A DNA stretch of 64,000 nucleotides from Arsukibacterium perlucidum DSM 18276 (GCF_000382165.1 NZ_KB907716.1:21194-85193); one strand, 5' to 3'; positions 15,124-25,293 are shown, counted from the stretch's first letter. Translations and numbers: made by a program. Notes: a model not told the origin generated them from the letters alone.

Positions 15124-16374
15124 ATGCCACTACTTATTATCCTGGGTTATGTCTGGCCCGAACCTAATTCATCTGCTGCGGGCAGCCGGATGCTCAACCT
15201 TATAAAGCTTTATCTGAGCTATGGTTGGCAGGTGCAGTTTGCCAGCCCGGCTGAACTGAGCCCGCATCGGTATAGGCTGGCCGAACTTGGCGTAGCTGAG
15301 CAGCAAATTACATTAAACTGCACTAGTTTTGATAACTGGCTGGCTGCGCAAAATCCGCAGGCGGTGATGTTTGACCGTTTTATGCTGGAAGAGCAATTTG
15401 GCTGGAGGGTAGAGCAGGCGTGCCCGGCGGCCATGCGTATTCTGGATATGGAAGATTGCCATGCCCTGCGTCAGGCCAGACAGCAGTGCCACACCCAGCA
15501 GCGGCCGGTTGGCGCTGAGGCGCTTAACTCTGAGCTGGCGCTACGGGAAATTGCGGCCATATATCGCTGTGATCTTACGCTGGTTATCTCAGAGGCAGAA
15601 ATGCAGATCTTGCAACAGCACTATGGCGTGCCGGCGGCGCTGCTGTGTTATTGCCCGTTCTGGTTGGATAAGCTGCCGCCAATCAACAGCCCGGGATACA
15701 ATGAGCGCCAGCACTTTATCGCCATTGGCAATTTTCGCCATGCCCCCAACTGGCATGCGGTATTGTGGTTAAAACAACAGATCTGGCCGCAAATCCGTAA
15801 ACAGCTACCTAACGCTCAACTGCATATTTACGGTGCTTATCCGCCACCGAAAGCAACTGCGCTGGATAACCCGCAGCAGGGCTTTTTAGTCAAAGGCTGG
15901 GTTGCCGACAGCAGGCAGGTTATGCGCCAGGCCAGGGTTTGTTTGGCACCGTTGGCCTTTGGGGCGGGTTTAAAGGGCAAACTGCTGGAAGCTATGTGTC
16001 AGGGGACACCCAGTGTTACCACTGATATTGGCGCCGAGGGCATGAGCATCGACACCGGCTGGAGCGGTGCTATTGCTAATGATAGTGCTGCTATTGCCAG
16101 TGCTGCAGTAGCACTTTATCAGGACGAGCCACGTTGGCAGCTGGCACAACAACAAGGTTCTCAGATCATCGCCCGGCGTTTTAGTCCGGAGCAGGCGTTG
16201 CGGGTCTGGCGGCAGATTGAACAGGTACGGGCAGATTTAGATAAACAGCGTCAGGCAAACTTTACCGGGCTGATGCTCAGGCATCATGCTTATCGCAGTA
16301 CCAAGTTTATGGGCCAGTGGATAGAGGTAAAAAGTAAACTGGCGCAAATTGCGCCAGTATCGGGTAACGAATAA
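15124..16374 (+). CDS. Glycosyltransferase, GT4-like (GT-B fold)
   Basis: A 416-residue putative glycosyltransferase. The start at 15124 (MPLLIILGYVWPEPNSSAAG) is chosen because the family's Rossmann strand begins there; the frame is open 75 bases further but that part looks non-coding. The C-terminal half carries the nucleotide-sugar pattern KGWVADSRQVMRQARV, then GAGLKGKLLEAMCQGTPSV, typical of GT4. No membrane segment or signal peptide is evident, so it is probably cytoplasmic or peripheral. No polysaccharide cluster surrounds it, so donor and acceptor cannot be guessed. Confidence 0.8.
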   Translation: MPLLIILGYVWPEPNSSAAGSRMLNLIKLYLSYGWQVQFASPAELSPHRYRLAELGVAEQQITLNCTSFDNWLAAQNPQAVMFDRFMLEEQFGWRVEQACPAAMRILDMEDCHALRQARQQCHTQQRPVGAEALNSELALREIAAIYRCDLTLVISEAEMQILQQHYGVPAALLCYCPFWLDKLPPINSPGYNERQHFIAIGNFRHAPNWHAVLWLKQQIWPQIRKQLPNAQLHIYGAYPPPKATALDNPQQGFLVKGWVADSRQVMRQARVCLAPLAFGAGLKGKLLEAMCQGTPSVTTDIGAEGMSIDTGWSGAIANDSAAIASAAVALYQDEPRWQLAQQQGSQIIARRFSPEQALRVWRQIEQVRADLDKQRQANFTGLMLRHHAYRSTKFMGQWIEVKSKLAQIAPVSGNE

Positions 16375-16402
16375 CTAACTGTTAATACAAAAGGTAATAG
16401 TA

Positions 16403-16801
16403 TTAACGCGAACCACGAGGTGGCCGTTGCTTGCTATCGTTTATTTTATCAGCCCAGAAAGCAGCAGCTGCGCCGGGGCTGGTTTTTGCCGGTTTAGCGG
16501 CTGTAGTTTTGCTTTTTGCCGCTGGTTTGGCTGCAGCTTTTTCAGCTGGTTTAGCGGCTTTAGCTGGTTTGTCAGCCTTTTCTGCCTTAGCAGGTTTTTC
16601 TGATTTAGCCGCAGCAGTTTTGGCTTTAGCGCCTTTACCATAGCTTTCAGCTAATTCTGCCAGTTCAGCCAGACGGATATTTTTACCGCCATCAACACTG
16701 AACCAGCCTGGCTTTTGCTCCAGCTCGGGCTCTTTACCAAATTTTGCTTTGTAAGCTGCGGTAAAATCAGCGATTACCTGATCTTTATCCAATTTTGTCA
16801 T
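16403..16801 (-). CDS. Lys/Ala-rich histone H1-like protein
   Basis: A 132-residue basic protein in two parts. Residues 1-55 look globular (DQVIADFTAAYKAKFGKEPE, then GWFSVDGGKNIRLAELAELA). Residues 56-120 are a low-complexity tail made of Ala, Lys and Pro with repeated AKPA/KPAK units. Such tails resemble eukaryotic H1 and bacterial H1-like proteins that bind DNA without sequence specificity. The C-terminal end (AAAFWADKINDSKQRPPRGSR) is again less repetitive. Function as a nucleoid protein is inference from composition. It diverges from the Nif3-like gene. Confidence 0.75.
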   Translation of the reverse strand: MTKLDKDQVIADFTAAYKAKFGKEPELEQKPGWFSVDGGKNIRLAELAELAESYGKGAKAKTAAAKSEKPAKAEKADKPAKAAKPAEKAAAKPAAKSKTTAAKPAKTSPGAAAAFWADKINDSKQRPPRGSR

Positions 16802-16942
16802 GCTTAGGGTACCTGTGCGTGAAAATTAATCGTTGCCAGCTATTTATACATCAAAACACGGGTAATAGACAAATCTGCCTGCTTTTTAACAGTTTTTAAG
16901 TACAATAGTGCCATTAATGGATGATTTAAACCGGAGTATTTT

Positions 16943-17704
16943 ATGTTGCAACGGCAACAACTGGCCAGCCTGTTAGCAGAGCTGCTGCAAACCGAACGGG
17001 TTCGTGATTATTGTCCTAATGGCTTGCAGGTAGAGGGCAAGCAGAATATAACCCGGATAGTTACCGGGGTAACGGCCAGCCAGGCATTAGTAGATGCGGC
17101 AATTGAGTGGGGCGCTGATGCCATTTTAGTGCACCACGGTTACTTCTGGAAAAACGAAGCAGCAGAGATAACCGGTATGAAGAAAAAAAGGTTACAGGCG
17201 TTATTGGCCAATGACATAAACCTGTTTGCCTATCATCTGCCATTAGATATTCATCCGACGCTTGGTAACAATGCCCAGCTGGGCAAATTGTTGAACACTG
17301 AGTCAATAACGCCGTTAGTAACCGTTGAACCGGTTGGAGTGCTGATGCAGGGTGAATATCCTGAGCCCAGAAGTTTAAGTGAGGTGGCAGTGCTGTTGCA
17401 GCAGCAACTGGGCCGTGAGGTGCTGGCGCACGATGCCGGAACTAATAAAATCGTCCGCAAGCTGGCATGGTGTACCGGTGGTGGCCAGGGCTACATTGAA
17501 CAAGCGGCCGCAGCCGGCGCTGATTTGTTTATCAGTGGTGAAGTGTCTGAACAAACCATTCATGTTTCGCGCGAGCTCAATATTCATTTTATTGCCGCTG
17601 GCCATCACGCCACCGAGCGTTACGGTGTTAAGGCCCTGGGCGAATACCTGGGCGCTAATTATCCGGTAGAGGTTAAGTTTATTGATATCGATAACCCGGC
17701 ATGA
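16943..17704 (+). CDS. Nif3-like dinuclear metal centre protein
   Basis: A 253-residue Nif3/YbgI/DUF34 family protein, which forms a toroidal hexamer with two metals per subunit. Visible family elements are DYCPNGLQVEG near residue 25, the metal-ligand segment AILVHHGYFWKN, FAYHLPLDIHPTLGNNAQLG and the C-terminal HHATERYGVKALGEYL. Its biochemical role is still unsettled (GTP cyclohydrolase-like and metal-chaperone ideas exist). It overlaps cmoM by four bases (ATGA). Confidence 0.92.
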   Translation: MLQRQQLASLLAELLQTERVRDYCPNGLQVEGKQNITRIVTGVTASQALVDAAIEWGADAILVHHGYFWKNEAAEITGMKKKRLQALLANDINLFAYHLPLDIHPTLGNNAQLGKLLNTESITPLVTVEPVGVLMQGEYPEPRSLSEVAVLLQQQLGREVLAHDAGTNKIVRKLAWCTGGGQGYIEQAAAAGADLFISGEVSEQTIHVSRELNIHFIAAGHHATERYGVKALGEYLGANYPVEVKFIDIDNPA

Positions 17705-18486
17705 ATAAAGATACCGATCGCAGTTTTGACGGCATTGCCGCCAAGTTTCAACGCAACATTTACCAAAGTAGTAAAGGCGAGATCCGCCAGCAGGTGCTGC
17801 TGCGTGATTTAGCCAGCTTAGCTATGCTGCAGGCGCCCTGTCAGATACTGGACGTGGGTGCAGGCCAGGGCCAGCTAAGTCTGGCGCTGGCGAACATGGG
17901 ACATAGTGTTCATTTAACCGATATCTCTGCTGAAATGCTGGCCATGGCTGCTGAAACGGCTGCTGCTCAGGGCCTGGCGGTATCAGGGCCGGCGGCGCAA
18001 CTGCAGTTCAGTAAGTTAAGCCTGGCGGAGTTAAGCAGGGATAGTCAGCAACAGTATCCGTTGGTGTTATGCCATGCCATGTTGGAATGGCTGGCCCAGC
18101 CAGATGCGGCGCTAAATCAGCTATCCCAGCTGGTGGCGCCAGGCGGGGTATTGTCATTGATGTACTACAACAAAGATGCTAAGCGGCTTAGTAATATTCT
18201 GTATGGTAACTTTGACTATGTCGCAGCCGATTTTAAGGTAAAAAAGAAAGTCAGTTTAAGCCCGCAAAATCCGCTGGAGCCGCTGCTGGTCGAGCAGTGG
18301 TATCAGCAAGCTGGGTTTAGCGTAATCAGCAAAACCGGGGTACGCTGTTTTCACGATTATCTGCAAAACCGCAGTATGCAACAAAGCCACTTTAGTCAGT
18401 TGCTTGAGCTGGAGCTGAAATATAACCGGCAAGAGCCCTATGCTTCGCTGGGGCGATATACCCACCTGTTGCTGACCAGACTGTGA
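17701..18486 (+). CDS. cmoM: tRNA 5-carboxymethoxyuridine methyltransferase CmoM
   Basis: Methylates cmo5U34 of certain tRNAs to the methyl ester using S-adenosylmethionine. At 261 residues it has the expected length. It begins with the CmoM hallmark RSFDGIAAKFQRNIYQSSKG and then the SAM-binding motif I ILDVGAGQGQLSLALA. Later segments (LVLCHAMLEWLAQP, LSLMYYNKDAK and RCFHDYL) match the family. Translationally coupled to the Nif3-like gene through a 4-base overlap. It ends three bases before the convergent tamB stop, leaving no room for a separate terminator. Confidence 0.9.
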   Translation: MNKDTDRSFDGIAAKFQRNIYQSSKGEIRQQVLLRDLASLAMLQAPCQILDVGAGQGQLSLALANMGHSVHLTDISAEMLAMAAETAAAQGLAVSGPAAQLQFSKLSLAELSRDSQQQYPLVLCHAMLEWLAQPDAALNQLSQLVAPGGVLSLMYYNKDAKRLSNILYGNFDYVAADFKVKKKVSLSPQNPLEPLLVEQWYQQAGFSVISKTGVRCFHDYLQNRSMQQSHFSQLLELELKYNRQEPYASLGRYTHLLLTRL

Positions 18487-18488
18487 TT

Positions 18489-21400
18489 TTAGTCGAACTC
18501 AAAGCGGTACAGTAAGTCTACCGCGTTATCCAGCCCGGATACGGCCTCCAGATACAAACTTTGCATTAAGCGGTAGCGCAGCGTGAATTCACCAATTGGC
18601 TCAAAAATACCGATGCCGTATTTGATTTGTAAATCCCGGTTTAAATAACCACTTACGGTAACCTGTGATTTATCACCGGCACCCGCCGTATCAAGGGTCA
18701 GGTCACTTACCCCGAATGCTTCACCAATTTCGCCCACCAGACTGCCACTGGAGGCAATGCTCATGCCAATCAGACTGGTGGTAACGGCATTGGCGGCGCT
18801 GCCTGATTCGCTGTCCAGATCGCGGCCAACCAGTAAGTAGGACAGGGCATTGGCCTGTGGCATAGCAGGTTCAGAGAAAATGTTAACTTGCGGCCGATCT
18901 GCCGGGCCGGTAACCCGGATGCCAGCGACCACGTTGTCTTCCATATTGGCAGGATTACGAATCGCTTCCACGTTCAGATAGGGTTGGTCAGGCGGGCCGG
19001 TGAAGGTCATTTTACCCTGACGGATCAGTAAATCCTGGCCATAGGAGCGAAAGGTGCCGTCTACCAGTCGCACCTCACCATTAATGGTTTGTTTATTTTG
19101 TTGCTGCCGAACCTGCAGGCTACCGCGCAGCAAGGTTTCCAGACCAAAAGCTTCAAGCTGAACTTTTTCACCCAGCTGCACCCTGATATCCGCTTGCAGC
19201 GGAATGGCCATTGCCTGTTTCTCTGTTACCGGCTGGCGTTCAGCAGTCAGAATAACCGTATCATTTGATAAGCCAATGGCATTTGGCGGTAGCTCATCGA
19301 TACTAAGCCTGGCACTGGGAATCTCGATTTTACCGGTTACTTTAGTAAGAGCAGGGCTGGCGGTTATTTCAACATCAGGTTTAACCTGTAAGCTGCCTTG
19401 TGCCAACTGAATACTTAACGGATCGCCTTTCACGGCTAACCGGGCCCGCCAGTCATCGAGTTGCTGCCAATCGGCTCGTCCCGTTAAATTTAAATTACCC
19501 TGTGGCGTCACAATGTCACCCAGTAAGTCCGCTTGTTCACCTTTAAAATTTACCTGCAGTTTACCGTCGTTGATGTCGGCTGGCGCCAGTTTACCTTTCA
19601 CCCGCAATTGCTGCAGGGCCAGCTGTCCAGCCAGCATCGGGCTTTCAACCGTGCCGTCAGCGTTAATATCAGCGCTTAACACGCCAGCTAACTCACTGTA
19701 TTCGTCCAGCAACGGTTGCAGAAACTCCAGAGTAAAGTCAGTAAGTTGCAAGCTGCCGTTTAACGGCCGGTTATTGCTGCTGACATCGGTAATACCTAAG
19801 GTTGCGGTCAACAGCGCCTGTTGATTCAAGGTTGCCTGCAGACTTGCGCTAAGCTGGTCGTCCTGTAATGTGCCACTCAGGCTTAACTGCTGCCACTGCA
19901 GAGCAATAGGGGGGGGAGTTTGTTCGGTCAGGGCACCACTGCTACTTTGCATTGTCAGTTCAACCCGGGGGCTTTGGCCTGGCTGCCAGTTGGCACTGGC
20001 ACTGGCACTCAATTCACCACTTAAACTAACGACCAGCGGCATAAATTCATTCAGACTGGCCAGGTTTAATTGCCGTAGTTCAATATTTGCCGCCATGCGT
20101 TGTGCGCTCAGGCTGGCATCTTCTGTTAAACAGAGCGAGCCCGGGTTTTGTAGCCAGCAATGTTGGCTGATCTGCAGTTGCTGTTGTTGATGACGGTAAA
20201 GGATGTCGACTGCTTGTTGTAGCTGCCAGCTGCCCAGCGGGCTGCCAATATCGGCACTGCTTAACTGGCCTTGCCAGCTATTACGATTTGTTAACTGGCC
20301 GCTAAGCTGAAGATTGATATCGGACAGCGGCGATTGCAAAGCCAGCTCAAACTGGTGTTGACCCTCGCTGCCCGACGCACTAAGAGTCAGCTGTTGCAAT
20401 TTATAACCCTGCAAACGGCCATCGCTGGCGTTAACCGCAACAGTGGCCTGCCATTGTTGATCCTGTTGCAGCGCAAGCTGTAACTCAACGCTCAGCTGCT
20501 TCAGCCGTTCTGCGCCATATTGCAAGGTATCGGCAACAATGCTGGCGGTTAATTCCGGCTGACGTTGCGCGCCGCGAATGGCAATATCCGCATTAATAAC
20601 ACCACTGGCTGTGGGCAAGCTGCTGCTTAAATCCGCCACCGCAACTTTGGCATCCAGTTGCCACTGTTCTGCCAGCGAGCCTGTTAAGGTGATCTGGTTG
20701 GCACCATGTTGCACTATCAGCTGCTCGCTACTGAACTGATAGCGGTTAGCGGGCTGATCAAAACTTGCCGTTACATCGCCACCGATATTGATAATTTCAT
20801 CGCCTAAACTGCCGTTAATCGCCAGTTGGCTTAATTCGGTCTGCCAGCTGCCATCGCTACTGAAAGACCCGCTGTTGACCAGTTGACCATTCAGCTCGCC
20901 GCTAAGCTCTTTGTTAAGCGAGGGCCAGAATGTGGCAGGTTCAATTGCATCCAGCTTAAGTTGAGCCTGCCAGTGCAGTAACGGCGCCAGTTCAAGCCGG
21001 GCGTCGCCAGCGATAGTGCCATCCAGCGTTTTAATGTTAAAGCGGCTTATCGTCAGTAGCGACTCTGCTAACTGAAACTCGCCCCCGGCACTGAGTTCAG
21101 TGGGCGGGACGGATCGGTGTGCCACACCGGCATCGACAGCAAACTGCAGTTGCTGTAAATCACCAGTGGCCGTTACTTTACCATCACTAAGTTGCCAGGC
21201 TTCACTTTCTGCAGGCGGCCAGTTAAAGGCATCATATTGCAGGGTCATGCTGAGCGGTAACTGAGCAGTCAATACTGCCAGTTCAGCCTCGGCAGTGGCA
21301 TTAATCGTGCCTATGGCACGGCCGGATATTGCTAAATTAGCCAGGCTGCCGCTCAGGCTGAGATTAAGTTGTTGTTCTGCAAGCGGCGCCTGGTGCAGTG

Positions 21401-22130
21401 CGGTACTAAGCCGGCCACTGAGTGGATAATTGCCTTGCAGTGTCACTTCAGCAGTAGCACTTAAATGGGCAAGGGTATGGCTGGCTTGTAAGTCGAGCAA
21501 ACGGATATTCTGCTCGCGGGCCTGCAGACTGAAGGTAATATCAGGTAACGCAGTGTGCTTATCCTGCTGCAGCAGGCTGGCATCAGTCAGGCGAAAACCG
21601 TTAACAAACACCGAGACTGGCAGGGTAATATCAGTAAGCTGTGGAGGCTGATAGCTAAAAGGTTCTGATGCTGGCTCGCTGGCTGTGGCAAGTTCAATGC
21701 GTACCTGCTGTAACTGACTATCGTTAAGCTGCACCTGCCGCCCCCAGGCTTCTACCGAGGTAGTAAAAAGGGTAAAGCGCACGGTACTCGGGCCAAATTC
21801 AGCCACTCCATCCTTTACAGTTAAGTCTGAGATACATACTTTAAGCTGAAAAAGACAGGTATTGTCGATATCAAGTTTTAGCTGAGCCAGCTGCATGTTA
21901 CTGGTTTCATTCTGCCAGCTGATATTACTCAGTGTCATGCCTCCCAGCAGGCTGCCGCGATGCGCGGTTACTGTTAATTCTGGGACATATTTCTGGCCGA
22001 GCCATAAGCCCAGCTTCAGACCTGTTGGCGTGTAGAGCAAAATAACCAGCAGCAACACCATGACTAACAGGGGGAGCAGTAACGTCCAGTTCAGCCATTT
22101 CAGCACTTTTTTGATTACATTACTCTTCAT
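18489..22130 (-). CDS. tamB: Translocation and assembly module subunit TamB
   Basis: A 1213-residue AsmA-like/TamB protein: an N-terminal inner-membrane anchor (residues about 14-33, WTLLLPLLVMVLLLVILLY), a long periplasmic beta-rich repeat body, and the C-terminal DUF490 domain ending in RYRLMQSLYLEAVSG and YRFEFD. With TamA it helps outer-membrane protein insertion, and TamB-like proteins are now viewed as phospholipid bridges between membranes. It overlaps tamA by four bases (ATGA), confirming one operon. Length is close to E. coli TamB (1259). Confidence 0.95.
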   Translation of the reverse strand: MKSNVIKKVLKWLNWTLLLPLLVMVLLLVILLYTPTGLKLGLWLGQKYVPELTVTAHRGSLLGGMTLSNISWQNETSNMQLAQLKLDIDNTCLFQLKVCISDLTVKDGVAEFGPSTVRFTLFTTSVEAWGRQVQLNDSQLQQVRIELATASEPASEPFSYQPPQLTDITLPVSVFVNGFRLTDASLLQQDKHTALPDITFSLQAREQNIRLLDLQASHTLAHLSATAEVTLQGNYPLSGRLSTALHQAPLAEQQLNLSLSGSLANLAISGRAIGTINATAEAELAVLTAQLPLSMTLQYDAFNWPPAESEAWQLSDGKVTATGDLQQLQFAVDAGVAHRSVPPTELSAGGEFQLAESLLTISRFNIKTLDGTIAGDARLELAPLLHWQAQLKLDAIEPATFWPSLNKELSGELNGQLVNSGSFSSDGSWQTELSQLAINGSLGDEIINIGGDVTASFDQPANRYQFSSEQLIVQHGANQITLTGSLAEQWQLDAKVAVADLSSSLPTASGVINADIAIRGAQRQPELTASIVADTLQYGAERLKQLSVELQLALQQDQQWQATVAVNASDGRLQGYKLQQLTLSASGSEGQHQFELALQSPLSDINLQLSGQLTNRNSWQGQLSSADIGSPLGSWQLQQAVDILYRHQQQQLQISQHCWLQNPGSLCLTEDASLSAQRMAANIELRQLNLASLNEFMPLVVSLSGELSASASANWQPGQSPRVELTMQSSSGALTEQTPPPIALQWQQLSLSGTLQDDQLSASLQATLNQQALLTATLGITDVSSNNRPLNGSLQLTDFTLEFLQPLLDEYSELAGVLSADINADGTVESPMLAGQLALQQLRVKGKLAPADINDGKLQVNFKGEQADLLGDIVTPQGNLNLTGRADWQQLDDWRARLAVKGDPLSIQLAQGSLQVKPDVEITASPALTKVTGKIEIPSARLSIDELPPNAIGLSNDTVILTAERQPVTEKQAMAIPLQADIRVQLGEKVQLEAFGLETLLRGSLQVRQQQNKQTINGEVRLVDGTFRSYGQDLLIRQGKMTFTGPPDQPYLNVEAIRNPANMEDNVVAGIRVTGPADRPQVNIFSEPAMPQANALSYLLVGRDLDSESGSAANAVTTSLIGMSIASSGSLVGEIGEAFGVSDLTLDTAGAGDKSQVTVSGYLNRDLQIKYGIGIFEPIGEFTLRYRLMQSLYLEAVSGLDNAVDLLYRFEFD

Positions 22131-23839
22131 AATTCCGGGCCAAGTGCAAAATGGATTTGAAAGGCGTTGCGCTGACCGCTGTCCAGACCGTAACCAAAAT
22201 CAAGCCGCACCGGACCAACCGGTGAGCCCCAACGAATACCGAGGCCCACGCCACGTTTAAAGTCCGGGCTGTCATTCCAGGCGCTACCATAGTCAAAGAA
22301 GCTGGCGACCCACCAATTGCCTTTAACCCGGTACTGATATTCCAGGGATGCGGCGACCATATAACGGCCACCAATCAGTTCATTTTCACTGTTAACGGGC
22401 GCTATCGTTTCATAACCGTAGCCGCGTATATTATTATCGCCACCAGCGAAAAAACGCAGCGATGGTGGGATGTCAGTAATATCGTCAATAACCACGGCAC
22501 CTGCATCCAACCGGGTTACAAAACGATGATTACGATCATAACTGCCAATCCAGCCGGCCCTGCCACGCAGCCTTACAAAAGGGGTATCGGATGCCCAGGC
22601 CGGTTCAGAAAGCTCAACACCCAGCAGTAAACGATCTGCTGAACGTGGCATATTGCCCCCGCTTTGTCTGGAACGGCTGTAACTGATCCCGGGCATGATC
22701 AGGCTTGAGTTAGCATCTTGATCCGCCTGAATATAATCTTCATACAACCAGCGCACAGAAGCGGTACGATACCACTCATTACCGAGCAGCCAGTGTCGCT
22801 CCAGTGCAATATTAACTTCCTTACTGCGGGTATCCAGATTATCCCGGTTGCGAAAACCCACCTGCAACTGATAATAATCGGTAGCGGCAGTGCTAAGTGG
22901 CATCCGGTACGCTGATTCAACGGTCTGCTCAACTTCTGATATTTCAAATTGACTGTGCAGGCTATGACCGCGATCATTGAGCCAAGGCTTTAACCAGTTA
23001 ACTTTCAGGCGTGGGCCTACCACATCAGAGTAGCCGATACCGGTTTCCACACTATTACGTAATCTTGGTTCCAGTTTCACCAGGACAGGCAGGGTATAGT
23101 CGTCTATTTGCTCGACGTCACCTTCTATTGAGATTGACGAAAACCAGTTGGTGTTAGCCAGGGTTTGGTTAAACTCGCCCAGTTCACTGGCCAGGTAGTG
23201 CTGACCTGGTTCAAACGGGATTAGTGACTGCATCCATTCGTCACGTATTTGCTGGCCGCTGAAGCTTACTTTGCCATATTTGTAGCGGTTACCACTGGCA
23301 AAATGCAAATGAATGTTAGCCTGGTGTAGTTCCGGAATAACCTCTAAGGTACTGCGACTGAATTCAGCATCAAAATAGCCTTTACGCAAAGCCAGGCTTC
23401 GTAATTCGCGTTTTAACGTTTCGTATTTACCATGATGGAGTACTTCGCCCGTTTCAGGTGCCTGTTGTCGCAGTAATCTGCTGAACTGCCGATCTTTGGT
23501 GGCATCACCGCTCAGCTGAATGTCAGCGATTTCTATCCGGGTTGGCTTGCCAGGTAACACGTTAACCTGCAGCGTCGATTTACCAGAGCTTTCTGATAAG
23601 GTAAATTCTGTTTCACTGTGATAATAGCCAAGCGCCTGCAATGCCGTTTCAATATCTTGCTGTAATTGCATCTGAAAACGCAGAGAGCCTGAAATATCCG
23701 TTGCAGTATACCCGGCAAGATGATTTTTAACGTTTTTTTCCAGTTCATCGCTAAGTCCAAGTACTTTCAGTTCAGTTTGTGCCTGAATGCTGAAACTTGT
23801 CAGAAATAACATACTAATTATTTTTCTGAATAGCGACAT
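22127..23839 (-). CDS. tamA: Translocation and assembly module subunit TamA
   Basis: A 570-residue Omp85-family outer-membrane protein: signal peptide (MSLFRKIISMLFLTSFSIQA), three POTRA domains and a 16-strand beta-barrel. The lid-lock motif region reads RFFAGGDNNIRGYGYE, and the barrel ends with an aromatic-containing strand (FQIHFALGPEL). I chose the ATG at 23839 because the signal peptide starts there; a GTG 33 bases upstream would add 11 residues. Partner gene tamB overlaps by four bases. Confidence 0.94.
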   Translation of the reverse strand: MSLFRKIISMLFLTSFSIQAQTELKVLGLSDELEKNVKNHLAGYTATDISGSLRFQMQLQQDIETALQALGYYHSETEFTLSESSGKSTLQVNVLPGKPTRIEIADIQLSGDATKDRQFSRLLRQQAPETGEVLHHGKYETLKRELRSLALRKGYFDAEFSRSTLEVIPELHQANIHLHFASGNRYKYGKVSFSGQQIRDEWMQSLIPFEPGQHYLASELGEFNQTLANTNWFSSISIEGDVEQIDDYTLPVLVKLEPRLRNSVETGIGYSDVVGPRLKVNWLKPWLNDRGHSLHSQFEISEVEQTVESAYRMPLSTAATDYYQLQVGFRNRDNLDTRSKEVNIALERHWLLGNEWYRTASVRWLYEDYIQADQDANSSLIMPGISYSRSRQSGGNMPRSADRLLLGVELSEPAWASDTPFVRLRGRAGWIGSYDRNHRFVTRLDAGAVVIDDITDIPPSLRFFAGGDNNIRGYGYETIAPVNSENELIGGRYMVAASLEYQYRVKGNWWVASFFDYGSAWNDSPDFKRGVGLGIRWGSPVGPVRLDFGYGLDSGQRNAFQIHFALGPEL

Positions 23840-24142
23840 GCGGTTAATCTGATATCCTGTTAACAAATGCACCTGTGGGTGTGAGGCTGTTTATCTGTGA
23901 GAAATGCTATTATGACGCACAACGAATGACAGTGTATACCGTCTTTACCGGATCCTGGCTTAACGACCCTGTTATTGGCCAGTGTTTGGGTAATCTACTA
24001 AACCTAATCTGGATTTTTCGTTATACTAGGCGCCAGATAAGCCCGGCGGTAACAACGTAACTAAGATAAAACTATAGCAAACAACCGCTGAGTTATGACA
24101 ATCCGATAATAAGATCGTTGCAACCGGACAAGGTGTAATTTA
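23840..24142. other. Intergenic region, tamA / FabH-like gene
   Basis: About 300 bases between divergent genes. The right-hand part holds A/T-rich stretches suitable for promoters and a ribosome site (ACAAGGTG) ahead of the ATG at 24143. No RNA gene or protein-like reading frame with a credible start is seen. Confidence 0.45.
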
Positions 24143-25261
24143 ATGCAAAATATTGTAATCAGTGGCTCAGGGTTGTTTACACCCACCGCTACCATCAGCA
24201 ATGCAGAGCTGGTTGCCAGCTATAATCAGTATGTCGACTTGTTTAATCAGCAGCATGCTAACGAAATAAGTGCCGGGCAATGTGTGGCATTGGAATATTC
24301 CAGCTCCGAGTTTATTGAAAAAGCCTCCGGTATTAAAGCGCGGCATGTTTTGTACAAAGAGGGCATTCTTGACCCGGATATAATGCACCCGGTTTTTCAG
24401 AAACGTGATGAAAATACCCCGCCTGAAATGGTAGAAATGGCGGTTAGCGCAGCACGTGAAGCCATGGCACAAGCTAATAAGACTGCAGCTGACATTGATT
24501 TAGTTATTTGCGCGGCTTCCAATATGCAGCGGCCTTATCCGGCACTTTCAATTGAGTTGCAGCAAATATTGGGGGTTGAGGGTTATGCTTATGACATGAA
24601 TGTAGCTTGTTCTTCAGCAACTTTTGCCATTAGTAATGCCGCAAATGCTATCCGGGGTGGTACCGCCAAAGTGGTATTGGTGGTTAATCCTGAATTTGCT
24701 TCACCGCAGGTGGATTATAAAAACAGGGACAGTCATTTTATTTTCGGTGATGTTTGTACCGCAACCATTATTGAAGCACAAAGCAGCTGTACTGCCGATA
24801 ATGCCTTTACTATTCTGGGTATGCGTCTGAAAACCAGTTTTTCCAATAATATTCGTTGTGATATCGGTTATACAGAACATTGCTTTGCCCAAACTGATCC
24901 TAAAGTACCGTTCTTTAAACAGCAGGGGCGTAAGGTGTTTAAAGAATTATTGCCGATTGTGGCTGAGGTTATTCAGGCTGAAATGGCGGCGCTGCATATC
25001 AGCCCGGATCAGTTAAAGCGGCTGTGGCTGCATCAGGCCAATATTAATATGAATATTTTCGCTGCCAAGAAAATTCTGGGGCGGGATCCGTTACCAGAAG
25101 AAGCACCGCTGGTACTTGATAGTTATGCCAATACCGCATCGGCTGGCTCTATCATTGCGTTTCACAAAAATAAAACCGGGCTGAACAGCGGTGATAAAGC
25201 CGTACTATGCTCGTTCGGCGCGGGCTATTCGGTGGGATGCCTGATCCTGCAGCGTTGCTAA
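24143..25261 (+). CDS. Beta-ketoacyl-ACP synthase III-like condensing enzyme
   Basis: A 372-residue thiolase-fold enzyme of the FabH class. The Cys-His-Asn triad is visible: Cys in DMNVACSSATFAIS, His in WLHQANINMN, Asn in SYANTASAGS. It is longer than canonical FabH (about 317) because of N-terminal insertions such as FNQQHANEISAGQ, placing it with the PA3286-type subgroup of Pseudomonas, reported to condense medium-chain acyl-CoA with malonyl-ACP. It is not within a fab cluster, consistent with a salvage role. Substrate assignment is inference. Confidence 0.85.
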   Translation: MQNIVISGSGLFTPTATISNAELVASYNQYVDLFNQQHANEISAGQCVALEYSSSEFIEKASGIKARHVLYKEGILDPDIMHPVFQKRDENTPPEMVEMAVSAAREAMAQANKTAADIDLVICAASNMQRPYPALSIELQQILGVEGYAYDMNVACSSATFAISNAANAIRGGTAKVVLVVNPEFASPQVDYKNRDSHFIFGDVCTATIIEAQSSCTADNAFTILGMRLKTSFSNNIRCDIGYTEHCFAQTDPKVPFFKQQGRKVFKELLPIVAEVIQAEMAALHISPDQLKRLWLHQANINMNIFAAKKILGRDPLPEEAPLVLDSYANTASAGSIIAFHKNKTGLNSGDKAVLCSFGAGYSVGCLILQRC

Positions 25262-25293
25262 GCCAGCATAAACTGTTAAATCAGATAGGAAAG

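Noticed and set aside
16381..16407. 8-bp inverted repeat GTTAATAC...GTATTAAC between the glycosyltransferase and the Lys/Ala-rich gene
   Set aside because: The stem is AT-rich and weak, lacks a T-run and overlaps the stop of the neighbouring gene.
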